Of a stretch of DNA of 64,000 nucleotides, positions 1-9,800 are shown piece by piece. The stretch's first letter is position 1; each line of letters begins with the position of its first letter. Under the pieces are notes generated by a model. The model was not told the DNA's origin. It saw only the letters and a program-made list of their open reading frames with translations, and did no database searches. A program made the translations under genes and the position numbers. This stretch comes from Paracoccus acridae (GTDB lineage: Bacteria > Pseudomonadota > Alphaproteobacteria > Rhodobacterales > Rhodobacteraceae), in contig NZ_BMIV01000001.1 of NCBI RefSeq assembly GCF_014642735.1, forward strand, positions 525,364-589,363. Direction: 5' to 3'.

Positions 1-945
1 GGGTTGCGCGCCGACATGGACGCCCTGCCGATCAACGAGCAGACGGGCCTGGATTATGCCTCCAGGACGCCGGGCAAGATGCACGCCTGCGGCCATGACG
101 GCCATACCGCGATGCTGCTGGGAGCCGCGAAATACCTGGCCGAGACGCGCAACTTCGACGGCACCGCCGTGGTGATCTTCCAACCCGCCGAGGAGGGCGG
201 CGGCGGCGGCGACGCCATGGTGCAGGACGGTCTGGTCAGCCGCTGGAACATCCAGGAATTCTACGGGATGCACAACATGCCGGGGATGCCGGTCGGCAGC
301 TTCTCGATCAAGCCCGGCGCCATGATGGCCGCGGCGGACCAGTTCGACATCACCGTCACCGGCAAGGGCGGCCATGCGGCCAAGCCCCACGAATGCATCG
401 ACACCACGCTGACTGCCGCGCAGATCATCGTGGCGCTGCAATCGGTCGTGGCCCGCAACATCGACCCGCTGAAGAACGCCGTGATCTCGGTCTGCGTGGT
501 CAGCACGGATTCGACCGCGCATAACGTGATCCCCCAGGTCGTGAAGCTGAAGGGGACCGCCCGCAGCCTGGATCCGGCCGTCCGTGAGCAACTGGAGGAA
601 GGCATCACCCGCGTCGCCACCAATGTCGCCGCCGCCATGGGGGCCACCGCGCATGTCGATTACCAGCGTGGCTATCCGGTCACCATGAACGACGACCAGG
701 CGACCGTCTGGGCGGCCGAGGTGGCGCGCGACATCGCGGGCGACGTGAACCTGGACATGCAGCCGATGATGGGGGGCGAGGATTTCAGCTATATGCTGAA
801 CGAAAGGCCCGGCGCCTATATCTTCGTGGGCAATGGCGACACGGCGATGGTCCACCACCCGGCCTACAACTTCAACGACGACGCGATCCCGGCCGGTTCC
901 AGCTGGTATGCCGGCATGGTGGAAGCGCGGATGCCCGCCGCCTGA
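1..945 (+). CDS. M20 family amidohydrolase (hippurate hydrolase-like), 5'-truncated
   Basis: This is the C-terminal ~314 residues of a metal-dependent amidohydrolase that cleaves N-acyl amino acids such as hippurate. The reading frame is open through the first base, so the start and roughly the first 70 residues lie outside the window; the family is usually about 385-390 aa. Metal-binding signatures are visible: RADMDALPI near the start, [13 protein letters not shown] shortly after, then the EEGGGG stretch that includes the general-base glutamate. The dimerisation (lid) domain follows, and GGEDFSYM near the C-terminus supplies a further metal ligand region. The first in-frame TTG at base 4 is not a real start. 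Family assignment is firm; the substrate is not known. Confidence 0.9.
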   Translation, partial: GLRADMDALPINEQTGLDYASRTPGKMHACGHDGHTAMLLGAAKYLAETRNFDGTAVVIFQPAEEGGGGGDAMVQDGLVSRWNIQEFYGMHNMPGMPVGSFSIKPGAMMAAADQFDITVTGKGGHAAKPHECIDTTLTAAQIIVALQSVVARNIDPLKNAVISVCVVSTDSTAHNVIPQVVKLKGTARSLDPAVREQLEEGITRVATNVAAAMGATAHVDYQRGYPVTMNDDQATVWAAEVARDIAGDVNLDMQPMMGGEDFSYMLNERPGAYIFVGNGDTAMVHHPAYNFNDDAIPAGSSWYAGMVEARMPAA

Positions 946-1028
946 ATGCACCGCCGCCGAGGGATGTCGCGCCCGTCCCCGGCGGTGTCGGAAACATGAT
1001 TGTCATTCCGCCGCAATCGTCCGAAATG

Positions 1029-1043
1029 CTGTCAGCCTGACAG
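1029..1043. promoter_or_regulatory. Perfect palindrome upstream of purU
   Basis: CTGTCA-GCC-TGACAG is a perfect inverted repeat with 6-base arms. It ends 18 bases before the purU start and just upstream of an AAGGAA ribosome binding site. It could be an operator or a small mRNA hairpin. No regulator family is recognised for it. Confidence 0.35.
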
Positions 1044-1061
1044 TCAAGGAAGCTGAGCCCC

Positions 1062-1946
1062 ATGAAAAGCTATACCCTGCGCGTGACCTGTGCCTCGACC
1101 CGCGGGATCGTGGCCGCGATTTCCGGCTATCTGGCGGGCCATGACTGCAACATCACCGACAGCGCGCAGTTCGACGACACCGAGACCGGCCGCTTCTTCA
1201 TGCGCGTCAGCTTCCGGTCCGAAGGCCAAGCCACGCTGGGGCAGTTGCAGCAGGGCATCACCCCCATCGCCGAACGCTTCGGGATGGAGGCGGATTTCAG
1301 CGATGATGCGGTGAAGAAGAAGGTCATCATCATGGTCAGCCGCTTCGGGCATTGCCTGAACGACCTGCTGTATCGCTGGCGGATCGGCGCGCTGCCCATC
1401 GACATCGTGGCGGTGATTTCCAACCACATGGATTACCAGAAGGTCGTGGTGAACCACGACCTGCCCTATTACTGCATCAAGGTGACCCACGAAAACAAGG
1501 CCCAGGCCGAGGCCGAACAGATGCGCATCGTCCGCGACACCGGCGCGGAACTGATCGTGCTGGCACGCTACATGCAGGTTCTGTCGGATCAGATGTGCCA
1601 GGCCATGTCGGGCCGGATCATCAACATCCACCATTCCTTCCTGCCCTCCTTCAAGGGCGCCAACCCCTACAAGCAGGCCTATGAGCGCGGGGTCAAGCTG
1701 ATCGGCGCGACCAGCCATTACGTCACCGCCGACCTGGACGAAGGCCCGATCATCGAACAGGACACCGTCCGCGTCACACACGCCCAGTCGCCGGGCGATT
1801 ACGTATCGCTGGGCCGCGATGTCGAGGCGCAGGTCCTGGCCCGCGCCGTCCACGCCCATATCCACGGGCGGGTTTTCCTGAACGGCGAAAAGACCGTGGT
1901 CTTCCCGCCCTCGCCCGGCAGCTATGTCAGCGAACGCATGGGATAA
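1062..1946 (+). CDS. purU: Formyltetrahydrofolate deformylase PurU
   Basis: Hydrolyses 10-formyltetrahydrofolate to formate and tetrahydrofolate, balancing one-carbon pools. The 294-aa protein has an N-terminal ACT-type domain (about 1-85) and a formyltransferase-fold catalytic domain. The family catalytic triad is visible as Asn188 and His190 in the NIHHSFLPSF motif and Asp226 in LDEGPII. The start follows AAGGAA at suitable spacing. The gene stands alone, separated by 116 bases from the M20 gene. A hairpin-containing repeat element begins 5 bases after its stop and probably ends the transcript. Length and motifs are typical, so the call is firm. Confidence 0.96.
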   Translation: MKSYTLRVTCASTRGIVAAISGYLAGHDCNITDSAQFDDTETGRFFMRVSFRSEGQATLGQLQQGITPIAERFGMEADFSDDAVKKKVIIMVSRFGHCLNDLLYRWRIGALPIDIVAVISNHMDYQKVVVNHDLPYYCIKVTHENKAQAEAEQMRIVRDTGAELIVLARYMQVLSDQMCQAMSGRIINIHHSFLPSFKGANPYKQAYERGVKLIGATSHYVTADLDEGPIIEQDTVRVTHAQSPGDYVSLGRDVEAQVLARAVHAHIHGRVFLNGEKTVVFPPSPGSYVSERMG

Positions 1947-1950
1947 GAAA

Positions 1951-2017
1951 GGGGGCTTTGCGCCCCCGCCGCGCTGACGCGCAACTCCCCCGCAGGATAT
2001 TTTCGCCAAGGCAAAGA
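1951..2017 (+). repeat. Intergenic hairpin + GGATATTTT element, copy 1
   Basis: Starts just after the purU stop. GGGGGC/GCCCCC stem (1951-1956 with 1962-1967), a second small stem built on GCGC...GCGC, then CTCCCCC, GCAGGATATTTTC and a CCAAGGCAAA tail. Same layout and orientation as five other copies in the window. It probably acts in termination or 3'-end protection, although it lacks a U-run directly after the stem. Confidence 0.7.
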
Positions 2018-2098
2018 GGCGAAAGGTTTTCTTAACCTTTGCCTGCTATGACCGTCTCACGGTACAGGCGGGGACGCCGATGACCGTCCAAGGCAAAG

Positions 2099-2126
2099 CG
2101 CCCCGTTTCCTTGCGGAAGCGGGGCG
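2099..2126. terminator. 12-bp stem-loop between convergent purU and the ABC operon
   Basis: CGCCCCG (2099-2105) pairs with CGGGGCG (2120-2126), and the stem continues inward with TTTCC against GGAAG (one G-T pair), leaving a four-base loop. It lies in the convergent gap and has no T-run on either side, so it could be a weak bidirectional terminator or another structured element. Confidence 0.5.
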
Positions 2127-2133
2127 TCATCCT

Positions 2134-2187
2134 GTTTGCCTTGGCTGAAATATCCCGGGGGGTTCGGGGGGCTGGCCCCCCGTTCCT
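2134..2187 (-). repeat. Intergenic hairpin + GGATATTT element, copy 2
   Basis: Reads on the minus strand 2 bases after the stop of the BMP gene. GGGGGG/CCCCCC stem (2166-2171 with 2176-2181), then ACCCCCCGGGATATTTC and a CCAAGGCAAA tail almost identical to copy 1. The two copies face each other across the convergent purU/bmp gap. Confidence 0.7.
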
Positions 2188-2189
2188 TC

Positions 2190-3269
2190 TTATTGCGGCA
2201 GTTCGGCGTTGATGCCTTCCACGAAGAAGTTCATGCCCGACAGTTCCTCGTCCGTGGCCGTCTGGCCTTCGGCCAGCCAGGCGGAGCCGTCGGCCTTGTT
2301 CAGCGGGCCCGTGAAGGGATGGTATTCGCCCGCCGCGATCTTGTCGCGCAGGGCCTCGGCCTCGGCCTTCACCTCGGCGGGGACGGCCTCTGTGATCTCG
2401 CCGATGGCGACGATGCCGTCGCCGATGCCGCCCCAGACGGCTTCGGGCTGCCAGGTGCCGTCCAGGATGCGGCCAACGCTTTTGACGTAATGCGCCCCCC
2501 AGTTGTTATAGACCGAGGACACGCGCGGCGTGGGCGCGAAGGAGGCCATGTCGCTGGCCTGGCCGAAGCCGATCTTGCCCTGCTGCTGCAACTGCGCCAG
2601 CGGCGCGGTCGAGTTGGTGTGTTGCAGGATCACGTCCACGCCCTCGGCCATCAGGGCGTTGGCGGCGTCGGCCTCTTTGGCGGGGTCGAACCAGGTATAG
2701 GCCCAGACCACCCGCATCTCGACATCCGGGTTCACCTTCTTGGCATGGATATAGGCCGAGTTGATGCCCTGGATCACCTCGGGGATGGGGAAGGTCGCGA
2801 TATAGCCGATCTTGTTCGACTGGGTCATGCGGCCGGCGATGGTGCCGGTGACGGCGCGGCCTTCGTAGAAGCGGCCGTCATAGGTGCCCACGTTGTCGGC
2901 GCGCTTGTAGCCGGTGTTGTGTTCGAACTTCACGTCGGGGAACTTGGCTGCGACGTTGATGACCGCGTCCATATAGCCGAAGCTGGTGGCATAGATCACG
3001 TCGTTGCCCGCCAAGGCCAACTGGGTCAGCGCGCGTTCGGCATCGACGCCTTCGGGGACGCTTTCCAGATAGGTGGTTTCGACCCGGTCGCCGAATTCCT
3101 CCTCGACCGCAAGGCGGCCCTGGTCGTGCTGATAGGTCCAGCCGCCGTCGCTGACCGGGCCGACATAGATGAAGCCGACCTTCAGCGGCTCGTCCTGGGC
3201 CCAGGCGGGCAGGGCGAGGCTGATCGTCGTCATGGCGGCGACGCTGGCGATAAGCTGTCTGCGGTTCAT
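2190..3269 (-). CDS. BMP family ABC transporter substrate-binding protein
   Basis: Periplasmic binding component of the importer encoded directly upstream in transcription order. BMP/PnrA-family proteins bind nucleosides or related ligands. The 359-aa product begins MNRRQLIASVAAM and has a typical Sec signal ending near AWA-QD (about residue 24). There is no lipobox, so the mature protein should be soluble in the periplasm, unlike the lipoprotein members of Gram-positives. The mature part starts LKVGFIYVGPVSDGGW, characteristic of the family. It is the last gene of the operon, 30 bases after the second permease. The ligand cannot be read from the sequence. Confidence 0.92.
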   Translation of the reverse strand: MNRRQLIASVAAMTTISLALPAWAQDEPLKVGFIYVGPVSDGGWTYQHDQGRLAVEEEFGDRVETTYLESVPEGVDAERALTQLALAGNDVIYATSFGYMDAVINVAAKFPDVKFEHNTGYKRADNVGTYDGRFYEGRAVTGTIAGRMTQSNKIGYIATFPIPEVIQGINSAYIHAKKVNPDVEMRVVWAYTWFDPAKEADAANALMAEGVDVILQHTNSTAPLAQLQQQGKIGFGQASDMASFAPTPRVSSVYNNWGAHYVKSVGRILDGTWQPEAVWGGIGDGIVAIGEITEAVPAEVKAEAEALRDKIAAGEYHPFTGPLNKADGSAWLAEGQTATDEELSGMNFFVEGINAELPQ

Positions 3270-3299
3270 GTGTCCCTCTCTCTGATTGGCCCGGCGCGG

Positions 3300-4187
3300 T
3301 CAGCGCAGGGCGTGGAAATCCTGCCCCAGCGATCCGGGGGCCGCGCCGCCCGCGCGGCGGCTGAACTTTTGCCGGGCCGAGATGGCGACCAGCACGATGA
3401 TCGTCGCCAGATAGGGCGCCATGGACAGCAGTTGCACCGGCACCCGCACGCCCGCCGCCTGCAGGCGCAGTTGCAGCACCGTGACGCCGCCGAACAGCCA
3501 TGCGCCCGCCAGCACGCCGACCGCCGTCCAGTTGGAAAAGACCACGATGGCAAGCGCGATCCAGCCTGCGCCCGCAGTCATGCCTTCGGTCCATTGCAAC
3601 ACGGTCGCGACCGAGATGAAGGCCCCGCCGATGCCGGCCATGGCCCCGCCAAAGGCGATGGCTGCGATGCGGACGCGCCGCACGTCATAGCCAAGGGCAT
3701 GGGCCGCGTCGTGGTTTTCGCCCACGCCACGCAGGATCAGGCCCGTGCGCGAGCGGTTGAGGAACCACCAGATCGCGGGCACCATCGCCAGGCCCAGCCA
3801 GACGATCCAGTTCAGGCCCAGTGGTCCGGCGGCCATGCTGGGCGCCTTCACGCCCTCGACCGGCTTGCCGAACAGCGCGGCCAAGCCCAGCCCGAACAGC
3901 GTCAGCGCGAGGCCCGAGGCGACCTGGTTCGACATCAGGAACTGGGTCAGGATCGCGAAGGGCAGGGCGACCAATGCCCCCGCCAGGGCCGCCACGGCAA
4001 AGCCCAGGAAGGCGTTGCCACTGTAATAGGCGGTGGCAAAGCCCGACAGGGCGCCCACGATCATCATCCCTTCGACGCCCAGGTTCAGGACGCCCGCGCG
4101 TTCGACAACCAGTTCGCCCAAGGCCGCGAACAGGATCGGGGTCGAGGCCGACAGAAGCAGCAGGAACAGGGCTATGGGGTCGATCAT
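3300..4187 (-). CDS. ABC transporter permease, BMP-type importer (second permease)
   Basis: Inner-membrane permease of the BMP-type importer, 295 aa, with about eight to nine hydrophobic segments. The motif ERAGVLNLGVEGMMIVGA near residue 30 is diagnostic of the second permease (YufQ/BPD_transp_2 type) of nucleoside/sugar importers. The start MIDPIALFLL is chosen because its ATG overlaps the stop of the preceding permease by four bases (ATGA, 4184-4187), indicating translational coupling. A longer open frame runs upstream but only shadows the neighbouring gene. Confidence 0.93.
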   Translation of the reverse strand: MIDPIALFLLLLSASTPILFAALGELVVERAGVLNLGVEGMMIVGALSGFATAYYSGNAFLGFAVAALAGALVALPFAILTQFLMSNQVASGLALTLFGLGLAALFGKPVEGVKAPSMAAGPLGLNWIVWLGLAMVPAIWWFLNRSRTGLILRGVGENHDAAHALGYDVRRVRIAAIAFGGAMAGIGGAFISVATVLQWTEGMTAGAGWIALAIVVFSNWTAVGVLAGAWLFGGVTVLQLRLQAAGVRVPVQLLSMAPYLATIIVLVAISARQKFSRRAGGAAPGSLGQDFHALR

Positions 4188-5260
4188 GCCGTGACCCTTC
4201 TGGTGATGCGGTAACGGGTCAGCAGGTCGAAGCCCAGCAGGAAGAACAGCAGCATCCCCTGGAAGACCTGCACGGTGGCGGCGGGCAGGTTCAGCGTCAG
4301 TTGCGCCAGTTCCCCGCCGATATAGGTCAGCGCCAGAAGCAGCCCCGCCAGCAGGATGCCCACCGGATGCAAACGGCCCAGGAAGGCCACGATGATCGCG
4401 GTGAAGCCATAGCCCACGCCGACCTTGTCGGTGATCTGGCCCGCCGGGCCCGCGACCTCGAACAGGCCCGCCATGCCGGCAAGCGCGCCTGACAGGCCCA
4501 GGCAGAAGGCCACCAGCGTCTGGGGCTTCACGCCAGCAAAGCGCGCGGCGCGGGGGGCGGTGCCTGCGGCGCGGATATGGAAGCCCCGGATATGGCGCGA
4601 CATCAGGAACCAGATCGCCAGCACCGTGATCACCGCCGCGACCACGCCCCAATGCGCGCCGGTTCCGGCGATCAGTTCCGGGTTCGAGGCGGCGGGATAT
4701 TGTTGCAGGTTGCGCGATCCGGGCATCCCGAAGCCCTCGGGGTTCTTCATCGGGCCGAAGGCCATCCAGGCGGCGATGCGCTGCGCGACATAGACCAGCA
4801 TCAGCGACACCAGGATCTCGGACGCGCCGAACCAGTTGCGCAGCAGGGCGGGGATCATGCCCCAGGCCCAACCGCCAAGGGCGCCCGCGATCACCATGGC
4901 GGGAAAGATCCACATCTCGGATGCGGGATAGGCGGCAAGGGCCACGGCGGCGCCTGTGATGGCGCCGATGATGTATTGCCCTTCGGCCCCGATGTTCCAG
5001 ATGCCCGCGCGAAAGCCCACGGCAAGGCCCGAGGCGATCAGGATCAGCGGCGCGGCCTTGACCAGCAGCTGCGGGCGGGAATAGCCGGCGGCGGGACCGA
5101 ACAGCGGATCCCAGAAGATGGTGCGGATCGCGGAGACGGGGTCATAGCCCATGATCGCGAACAACAGCCCGCCCGCCAGCATGGTGGCCGCCACCGCCAT
5201 GACCGGGGTCGCGATCTGCCAGAAGGCCGAGGCTTCGGTGCGGGGAACAAGGCGGATCAT
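4184..5260 (-). CDS. ABC transporter permease, BMP-type importer (first permease)
   Basis: First inner-membrane permease of the importer, 358 aa, rich in transmembrane segments. It contains GIWNIGAEGQYIIGA near residue 90, the counterpart of the NLGVEG motif in the partner permease, so the two probably form a heterodimeric channel. Its ATG overlaps the ATPase stop (ATGA, 5257-5260) and its own stop overlaps the next start. The gene order ATPase-permease-permease-binding protein is the standard one for this family. Confidence 0.93.
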   Translation of the reverse strand: MIRLVPRTEASAFWQIATPVMAVAATMLAGGLLFAIMGYDPVSAIRTIFWDPLFGPAAGYSRPQLLVKAAPLILIASGLAVGFRAGIWNIGAEGQYIIGAITGAAVALAAYPASEMWIFPAMVIAGALGGWAWGMIPALLRNWFGASEILVSLMLVYVAQRIAAWMAFGPMKNPEGFGMPGSRNLQQYPAASNPELIAGTGAHWGVVAAVITVLAIWFLMSRHIRGFHIRAAGTAPRAARFAGVKPQTLVAFCLGLSGALAGMAGLFEVAGPAGQITDKVGVGYGFTAIIVAFLGRLHPVGILLAGLLLALTYIGGELAQLTLNLPAATVQVFQGMLLFFLLGFDLLTRYRITRRVTA

Positions 5261-6777
5261 AGGTGGGCCACCTCCATCCCATGCGCGCCGCCCAGCATCA
5301 GGCCGATCTGGTCAAGGGTCAGCCCATCGGTCGGGACGGGGGCGGAAAGGCGGCCTTCGTTCAGCGCGCAGAAACGGTCGGAAAGTTCCAAAATCTCGTC
5401 CAGGTCCTGGGAAATCACGATCACGCCCGCGCCCTGGCCCGCCAGATCCAGCAGCGACTGGCGTACGGCGGCGGCAGCGCCTGCATCGACGCCCCAGGTG
5501 GGCTGGTTCACCACCAGCACGCGGGGGGCCTGCATCACCTCGCGCCCGATGACGAATTTCTGCAGGTTGCCACCCGACAGCGCCTTGGCGGCGGTGCCGG
5601 GGCCGGGGGTGCGCACGTCGAAGGCGCGGATGACTGCTTCGGCGAAGGCACGGGCGGCGGAGCGGTCGATCAGGCCCTTGCGGACCAACTGCTTGCGCGC
5701 GCCCGCCGTCAGCAACGTATTGTCGGTCAGGCTGAAATCGGGAACGGCGGCATGGCCCAGCCGATCCTCAGGCGCGGCCAGCAATCCCGCCGTGCGCCGT
5801 GCCTCGGGGCCAAGGCGCGACATGTCGGCCCCTTCCAACAGGATCGAGCCGGGGGCGCTGCGCGTCTCGCCCGACAGAGCGGCCAGCAATTCGTCCTGGC
5901 CGTTCCCGGCGACGCCGCCGATGCCCAGGATCTCGCCCGCGCGCAGGGTCAGGGCGACGGATTTCAGGGCCGTCCCTTCCGCCGTGGGGGCAGGCAGGGA
6001 CAGGCCCTTGACTTGCAGCAGAACCTCGCCCGCCTGGCGTCCGCTGCGGTCGATGGGACGCATTTCCCCGCCCACCATCATCGCGGCCAGGGTCCGGGCG
6101 GAATGTTCGCGCGGGTCGCAACTGTCCACCACCCGGCCATGGCGCAGGATCGTGGCGCGGTCGCAATGGGTGCGGATTTCTTCCAGCTTGTGGCTGATAT
6201 AGAGGATCGCGGTCCCGTGGCCCGCCAGCTTGCGCAGGGTCGCGAACAGCAGTTCGGCCTCTTGCGGGGTCAGGACGCTGGTGGGTTCGTCCATGATCAG
6301 CAGGCGCGGGTTCTGCAACAGGCAGCGGATGATCTCGACCCGCTGGCGTTCGCCCGCCGACAGGGTGACGACGCGGCGGGCGGGGTTCAGGGGCAGGCCG
6401 AAATCCTGGCTGACCTGCGCGATCCGGGCGGAGAGTTCGCGCCGGGGCGGCGGGTTCTCCATCCCCAGGGCGATGTTTTCGGCCACCGTCAGCGCATCGA
6501 ACAGCGAAAAATGCTGGAACACCATTGCCACGCCTGCCGCGCGTGCGGCCCGAGGGTCGGCGGGCTGGTGCGGCTGGCCGTTCAGGACCATGTCCCCCTC
6601 GTCCGGGCGGACAAGGCCATAGATCATCTTCACAAGCGTGGATTTGCCCGCGCCGTTCTCGCCCAGCAGGGCATGGATTTCGCCCGGCGCGACGGTGAAG
6701 GACACATCGTCATTGGCGCGGACACCGGGATAGGATTTGCCAATCCCCCTGGCCTGGAAAACTGCCGCGTCGGTCAA
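5257..6777 (-). CDS. ABC transporter ATP-binding protein with two ABC domains (BMP-type importer)
   Basis: Cytoplasmic ATPase of the importer, 506 aa, with two tandem ABC modules like the sugar/nucleoside CUT2-like ATPases. The N-terminal module is complete: GENGAGKST Walker A, LSAGERQRVEI signature and LLIMDEPTSVL Walker B. The C-terminal module has GVAGNGQDELL in place of Walker A and VLVVNQPTWGVD in place of Walker B, so the catalytic Glu is replaced and this site is probably degenerate, as is common in the family. The signature LSGGNLQKFVIGRE is kept. First gene of the operon, transcribed divergently from dnaE across 97 bases. Confidence 0.94.
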   Translation of the reverse strand: MTDAAVFQARGIGKSYPGVRANDDVSFTVAPGEIHALLGENGAGKSTLVKMIYGLVRPDEGDMVLNGQPHQPADPRAARAAGVAMVFQHFSLFDALTVAENIALGMENPPPRRELSARIAQVSQDFGLPLNPARRVVTLSAGERQRVEIIRCLLQNPRLLIMDEPTSVLTPQEAELLFATLRKLAGHGTAILYISHKLEEIRTHCDRATILRHGRVVDSCDPREHSARTLAAMMVGGEMRPIDRSGRQAGEVLLQVKGLSLPAPTAEGTALKSVALTLRAGEILGIGGVAGNGQDELLAALSGETRSAPGSILLEGADMSRLGPEARRTAGLLAAPEDRLGHAAVPDFSLTDNTLLTAGARKQLVRKGLIDRSAARAFAEAVIRAFDVRTPGPGTAAKALSGGNLQKFVIGREVMQAPRVLVVNQPTWGVDAGAAAAVRQSLLDLAGQGAGVIVISQDLDEILELSDRFCALNEGRLSAPVPTDGLTLDQIGLMLGGAHGMEVAHL

Positions 6778-6837
6778 ACTTTGTCCCCTTGGTCAAATCC
6801 TTACCCATGCTTATCGCGCAAGTGACGCCCAGGGCAA

Positions 6838-6866
6838 TTGCGCTGTTTCGGCAGGTTGCGATAGAT
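6838..6866 (+). promoter_or_regulatory. Candidate sigma70-type promoter of dnaE
   Basis: TTGCGC (6838-6843), 17-base spacer, ATAGAT (6861-6866). The -10 box ends 8 bases before the chosen dnaE start, so the transcript would have almost no leader. Read by eye only. Confidence 0.35.
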
Positions 6867-6874
6867 GTCTGACC

Positions 6875-9800
6875 ATGCCCGCAAAAACCCCCCGATTCAT
6901 CCATCTCCGCACACATTCCGAGCATTCCTTGCTGGAGGGCGCCATCCCCGTGGGCAAGCTGCCCGGGCTGGCCGCAGACGCGGGGATGCCCGCCGTGGCG
7001 CTTACCGACACCAACGCGATGTTCGCCGCGCTGGAATTCAGCGTGAAGGCGATGGACAAGGGCGTGCAGCCCATCATCGGCTGCCAGATCACCCTGCTGG
7101 ACGGGGCGACGGGGCCGGTCGTGCTGCTGGCGCAGAACCAGGCGGGCTGGCTGAACCTGATGGCGCTGTCCACCTGTCTTTACCTGCGCGACGGCGGCGC
7201 GCTGCCCCATGTCACGGTCGATGAACTGTGCAAACATGCCGAAGGCCTGATCTGCCTGACCGGGGGGGCGACCGGGCCGCTGGGCTGCCTGATCGCGCAA
7301 GGACAGCGCGACAAGGCCGATGCCCTGGCCGACCGCCTGGCGGCGGCCTTTCCGACCCGGCTTTACGTCGAATTGCAGCGCCATCCGGGCGAGAACGGGC
7401 AGCTGATGCCCGCCGAGGCCGCGTCCGAGGCTGGGCTGATCGACCTGGCCTATGCGAAATCCCTGCCACTGGTCGCGACGAACGACGTGTATTTCCCGAA
7501 GGCCTCGATGTTCGAGGCCCATGACGCGCTGATCTGCATCGCGGAAAAGGCCTATGTGGACCAATCGCAACCCCGCCGCCGCCTGACGCCACAGCATTAC
7601 TTCAAGACGGCCGAGGAAATGGCCGTGCTGTTCGCCGACCTGCCCGAGGCGCTGGAAAACACCGTCGAGATCGCCCGCCGCTGCGCCTTCGCGGTCAAAA
7701 AGCACGCCCCGATCCTGCCGCGCTTCGCCGACGACGAGGTCAGCGAGTTGCGCCGCCAGGCTCGCGAGGGGCTGGAGCGTCGGCTGGCCGTCATCCCCCA
7801 CGCCGTCAGCGTCGAGGAATACCACCAGCGGCTGGAGTTCGAGCTGGGCATCATCGAGCAGATGGGCTTTCCCGGCTATTTCCTGATCGTGGCCGACTTC
7901 ATCGGCTGGGCCAAGGACCACGACATTCCCGTGGGGCCGGGCCGGGGATCGGGCGCGGGCAGCCTTGTGGCCTATGCGCTGACCATCACCGACCTGGATC
8001 CGCTGCGCTACAACCTGCTGTTCGAACGGTTCCTGAACCCCGAACGCGTCTCGATGCCGGATTTCGACATCGACTTCTGCATGGACCGGCGCGAGGAAGT
8101 GATCCGCTATGTCCAGAACAAATACGGGGCCGAGAAGGTGGGCCAGATCATCACCTTCGGCGCGCTTCTGTCCAAGGCCGCCGTGCGCGACGTGGGCCGC
8201 GTGTTGCAGATGCCCTTCGGCCAGGTGGACCGCCTGTCCAAGATGATCCCGGTCGAAGGCGTCAAGCCCGTCAGCATCGCCAAGGCCCGCGCCGACGAGC
8301 CCCGCCTGCGCGAGGCCGCCAAGGAGGAGGTCGTCAAGCGCCTGCTGGACTATGCCGAGCAGCTTGAAGGGCTTTACCGCAACGCGTCCACCCATGCGGC
8401 GGGCGTGGTGATCGGCGACCGGCCGCTGGACCAGTTGGTGCCGCTGTATCGCGATCCGGCATCCGACATGCCGGCCACGCAGTTCAACATGAAATGGGTG
8501 GAACAGGCCGGGCTGGTGAAGTTCGACTTCCTTGGCCTCAAGACGCTGACGGTGATCCAGAACGCGGTGGACCTGATCAACGGCGGCGGGCGCCCGCTGC
8601 ATGTCGCGGCGGACGGGCGCAAGCTTTACGATCCGGCGCCCGGGACGGAGAACCAGATCAACCTGATCCCGCTGGACGACAAGGCCACCTATGACCTGTT
8701 CGCCAGCGCCAAGACGGTCGCGGTGTTCCAGGTGGAATCCAGCGGCATGATGGACGCGCTGCGGCGCATGAAGCCCACCTGCATCGAGGATATCGTGGCG
8801 CTTGTCGCGCTGTATCGTCCCGGCCCGATGGAGAACATCCCGACCTATTGCGAGGTCAAGAACGGGCTGCGCGAACTGGAATCGCTGCACCCCTCCATCG
8901 ACCCGATCCTGGCGGAAACCCAGGGCATCATCGTCTATCAGGAACAGGTGATGCAGATCGCGCAGGTCATGGCGGGATATTCGCTGGGCGGCGCGGACCT
9001 GTTGCGCCGCGCCATGGGCAAGAAGATCGCCTCCGAGATGGCCAAGGAACGCCCGAAATTCGTCGATGGGGCGGTGGCGAACGGCGTGGACGCCAAGAAG
9101 GCGGGCGAGGTCTTCGACCTGCTGGAGAAGTTCGCAAACTATGGCTTCAACAAGTCGCACGCGGCGGCCTATGCCGTGGTCAGCTATCAGACCGCTTGGC
9201 TCAAGGCGAACCACCCGGTCGAATTCATGGCCGCGGTGATGAACTGCGACATCCACCTGACCGACAAGCTGGCGATCTACAAACGCGAATGCGACCGCAT
9301 GGGCATCACGATCGTGCCGCCCTGCGTGAACCGGTCGGCCCCCACCTTCAGCGTCCGCGAAGGCCGCATCCACTATGCCCTGGGCGCGCTGAAGGGCGTG
9401 GGCGTGGAGGCGATGAAGCTGATCCAGGACGCGCGGGGCGACACGCCCTTTCGCGACATCCACGATTTCGCCCGCCGCGTGGACATGAAGCGCGTGGGCA
9501 AGCGCCCGTTGGAGATGCTGGCCCGCGCCGGGGCCTTCGATGTGCTGGACGACAACCGCGCCCGGGTAGTCAAGGGGCTGGACGCGCTGTGCGCCTGGTC
9601 GGCGGCGGTGCAGGACCAGGCGGCCTCAAGCCAGACATCGCTGTTCGGCGGGGGCGAGGATCTGCCGCCGCCGCGCCCGCCCATCACCGGGGTCTGGCTG
9701 CCGACCGAGAAGCTGGCCGAGGAACACAAGGCCGTGGGCTTCTATCTGTCGGGCCACCCGCTGGACGATTATCTGCCCGCGCTCAAGCGCAAGAAGGTCA

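Noticed and set aside
946-1061. A riboswitch (glycine or folate type) upstream of purU
   Set aside because: The 116-base gap shows only one short palindrome and no recognisable riboswitch core.
6737-6874. N-terminal extension of DnaE by 46 codons
   Set aside because: It overlaps the start of the divergent ABC ATPase gene and the promoter region; the DnaE family begins at the PHP motif shortly after the ATG at 6875.
6710-9463. Very long open frame (about 900 codons) on the minus strand opposite dnaE
   Set aside because: Caused by high GC at third codon positions of dnaE; composition is rich in His/Arg/Gln/Gly without any domain, and dnaE itself is unmistakable.
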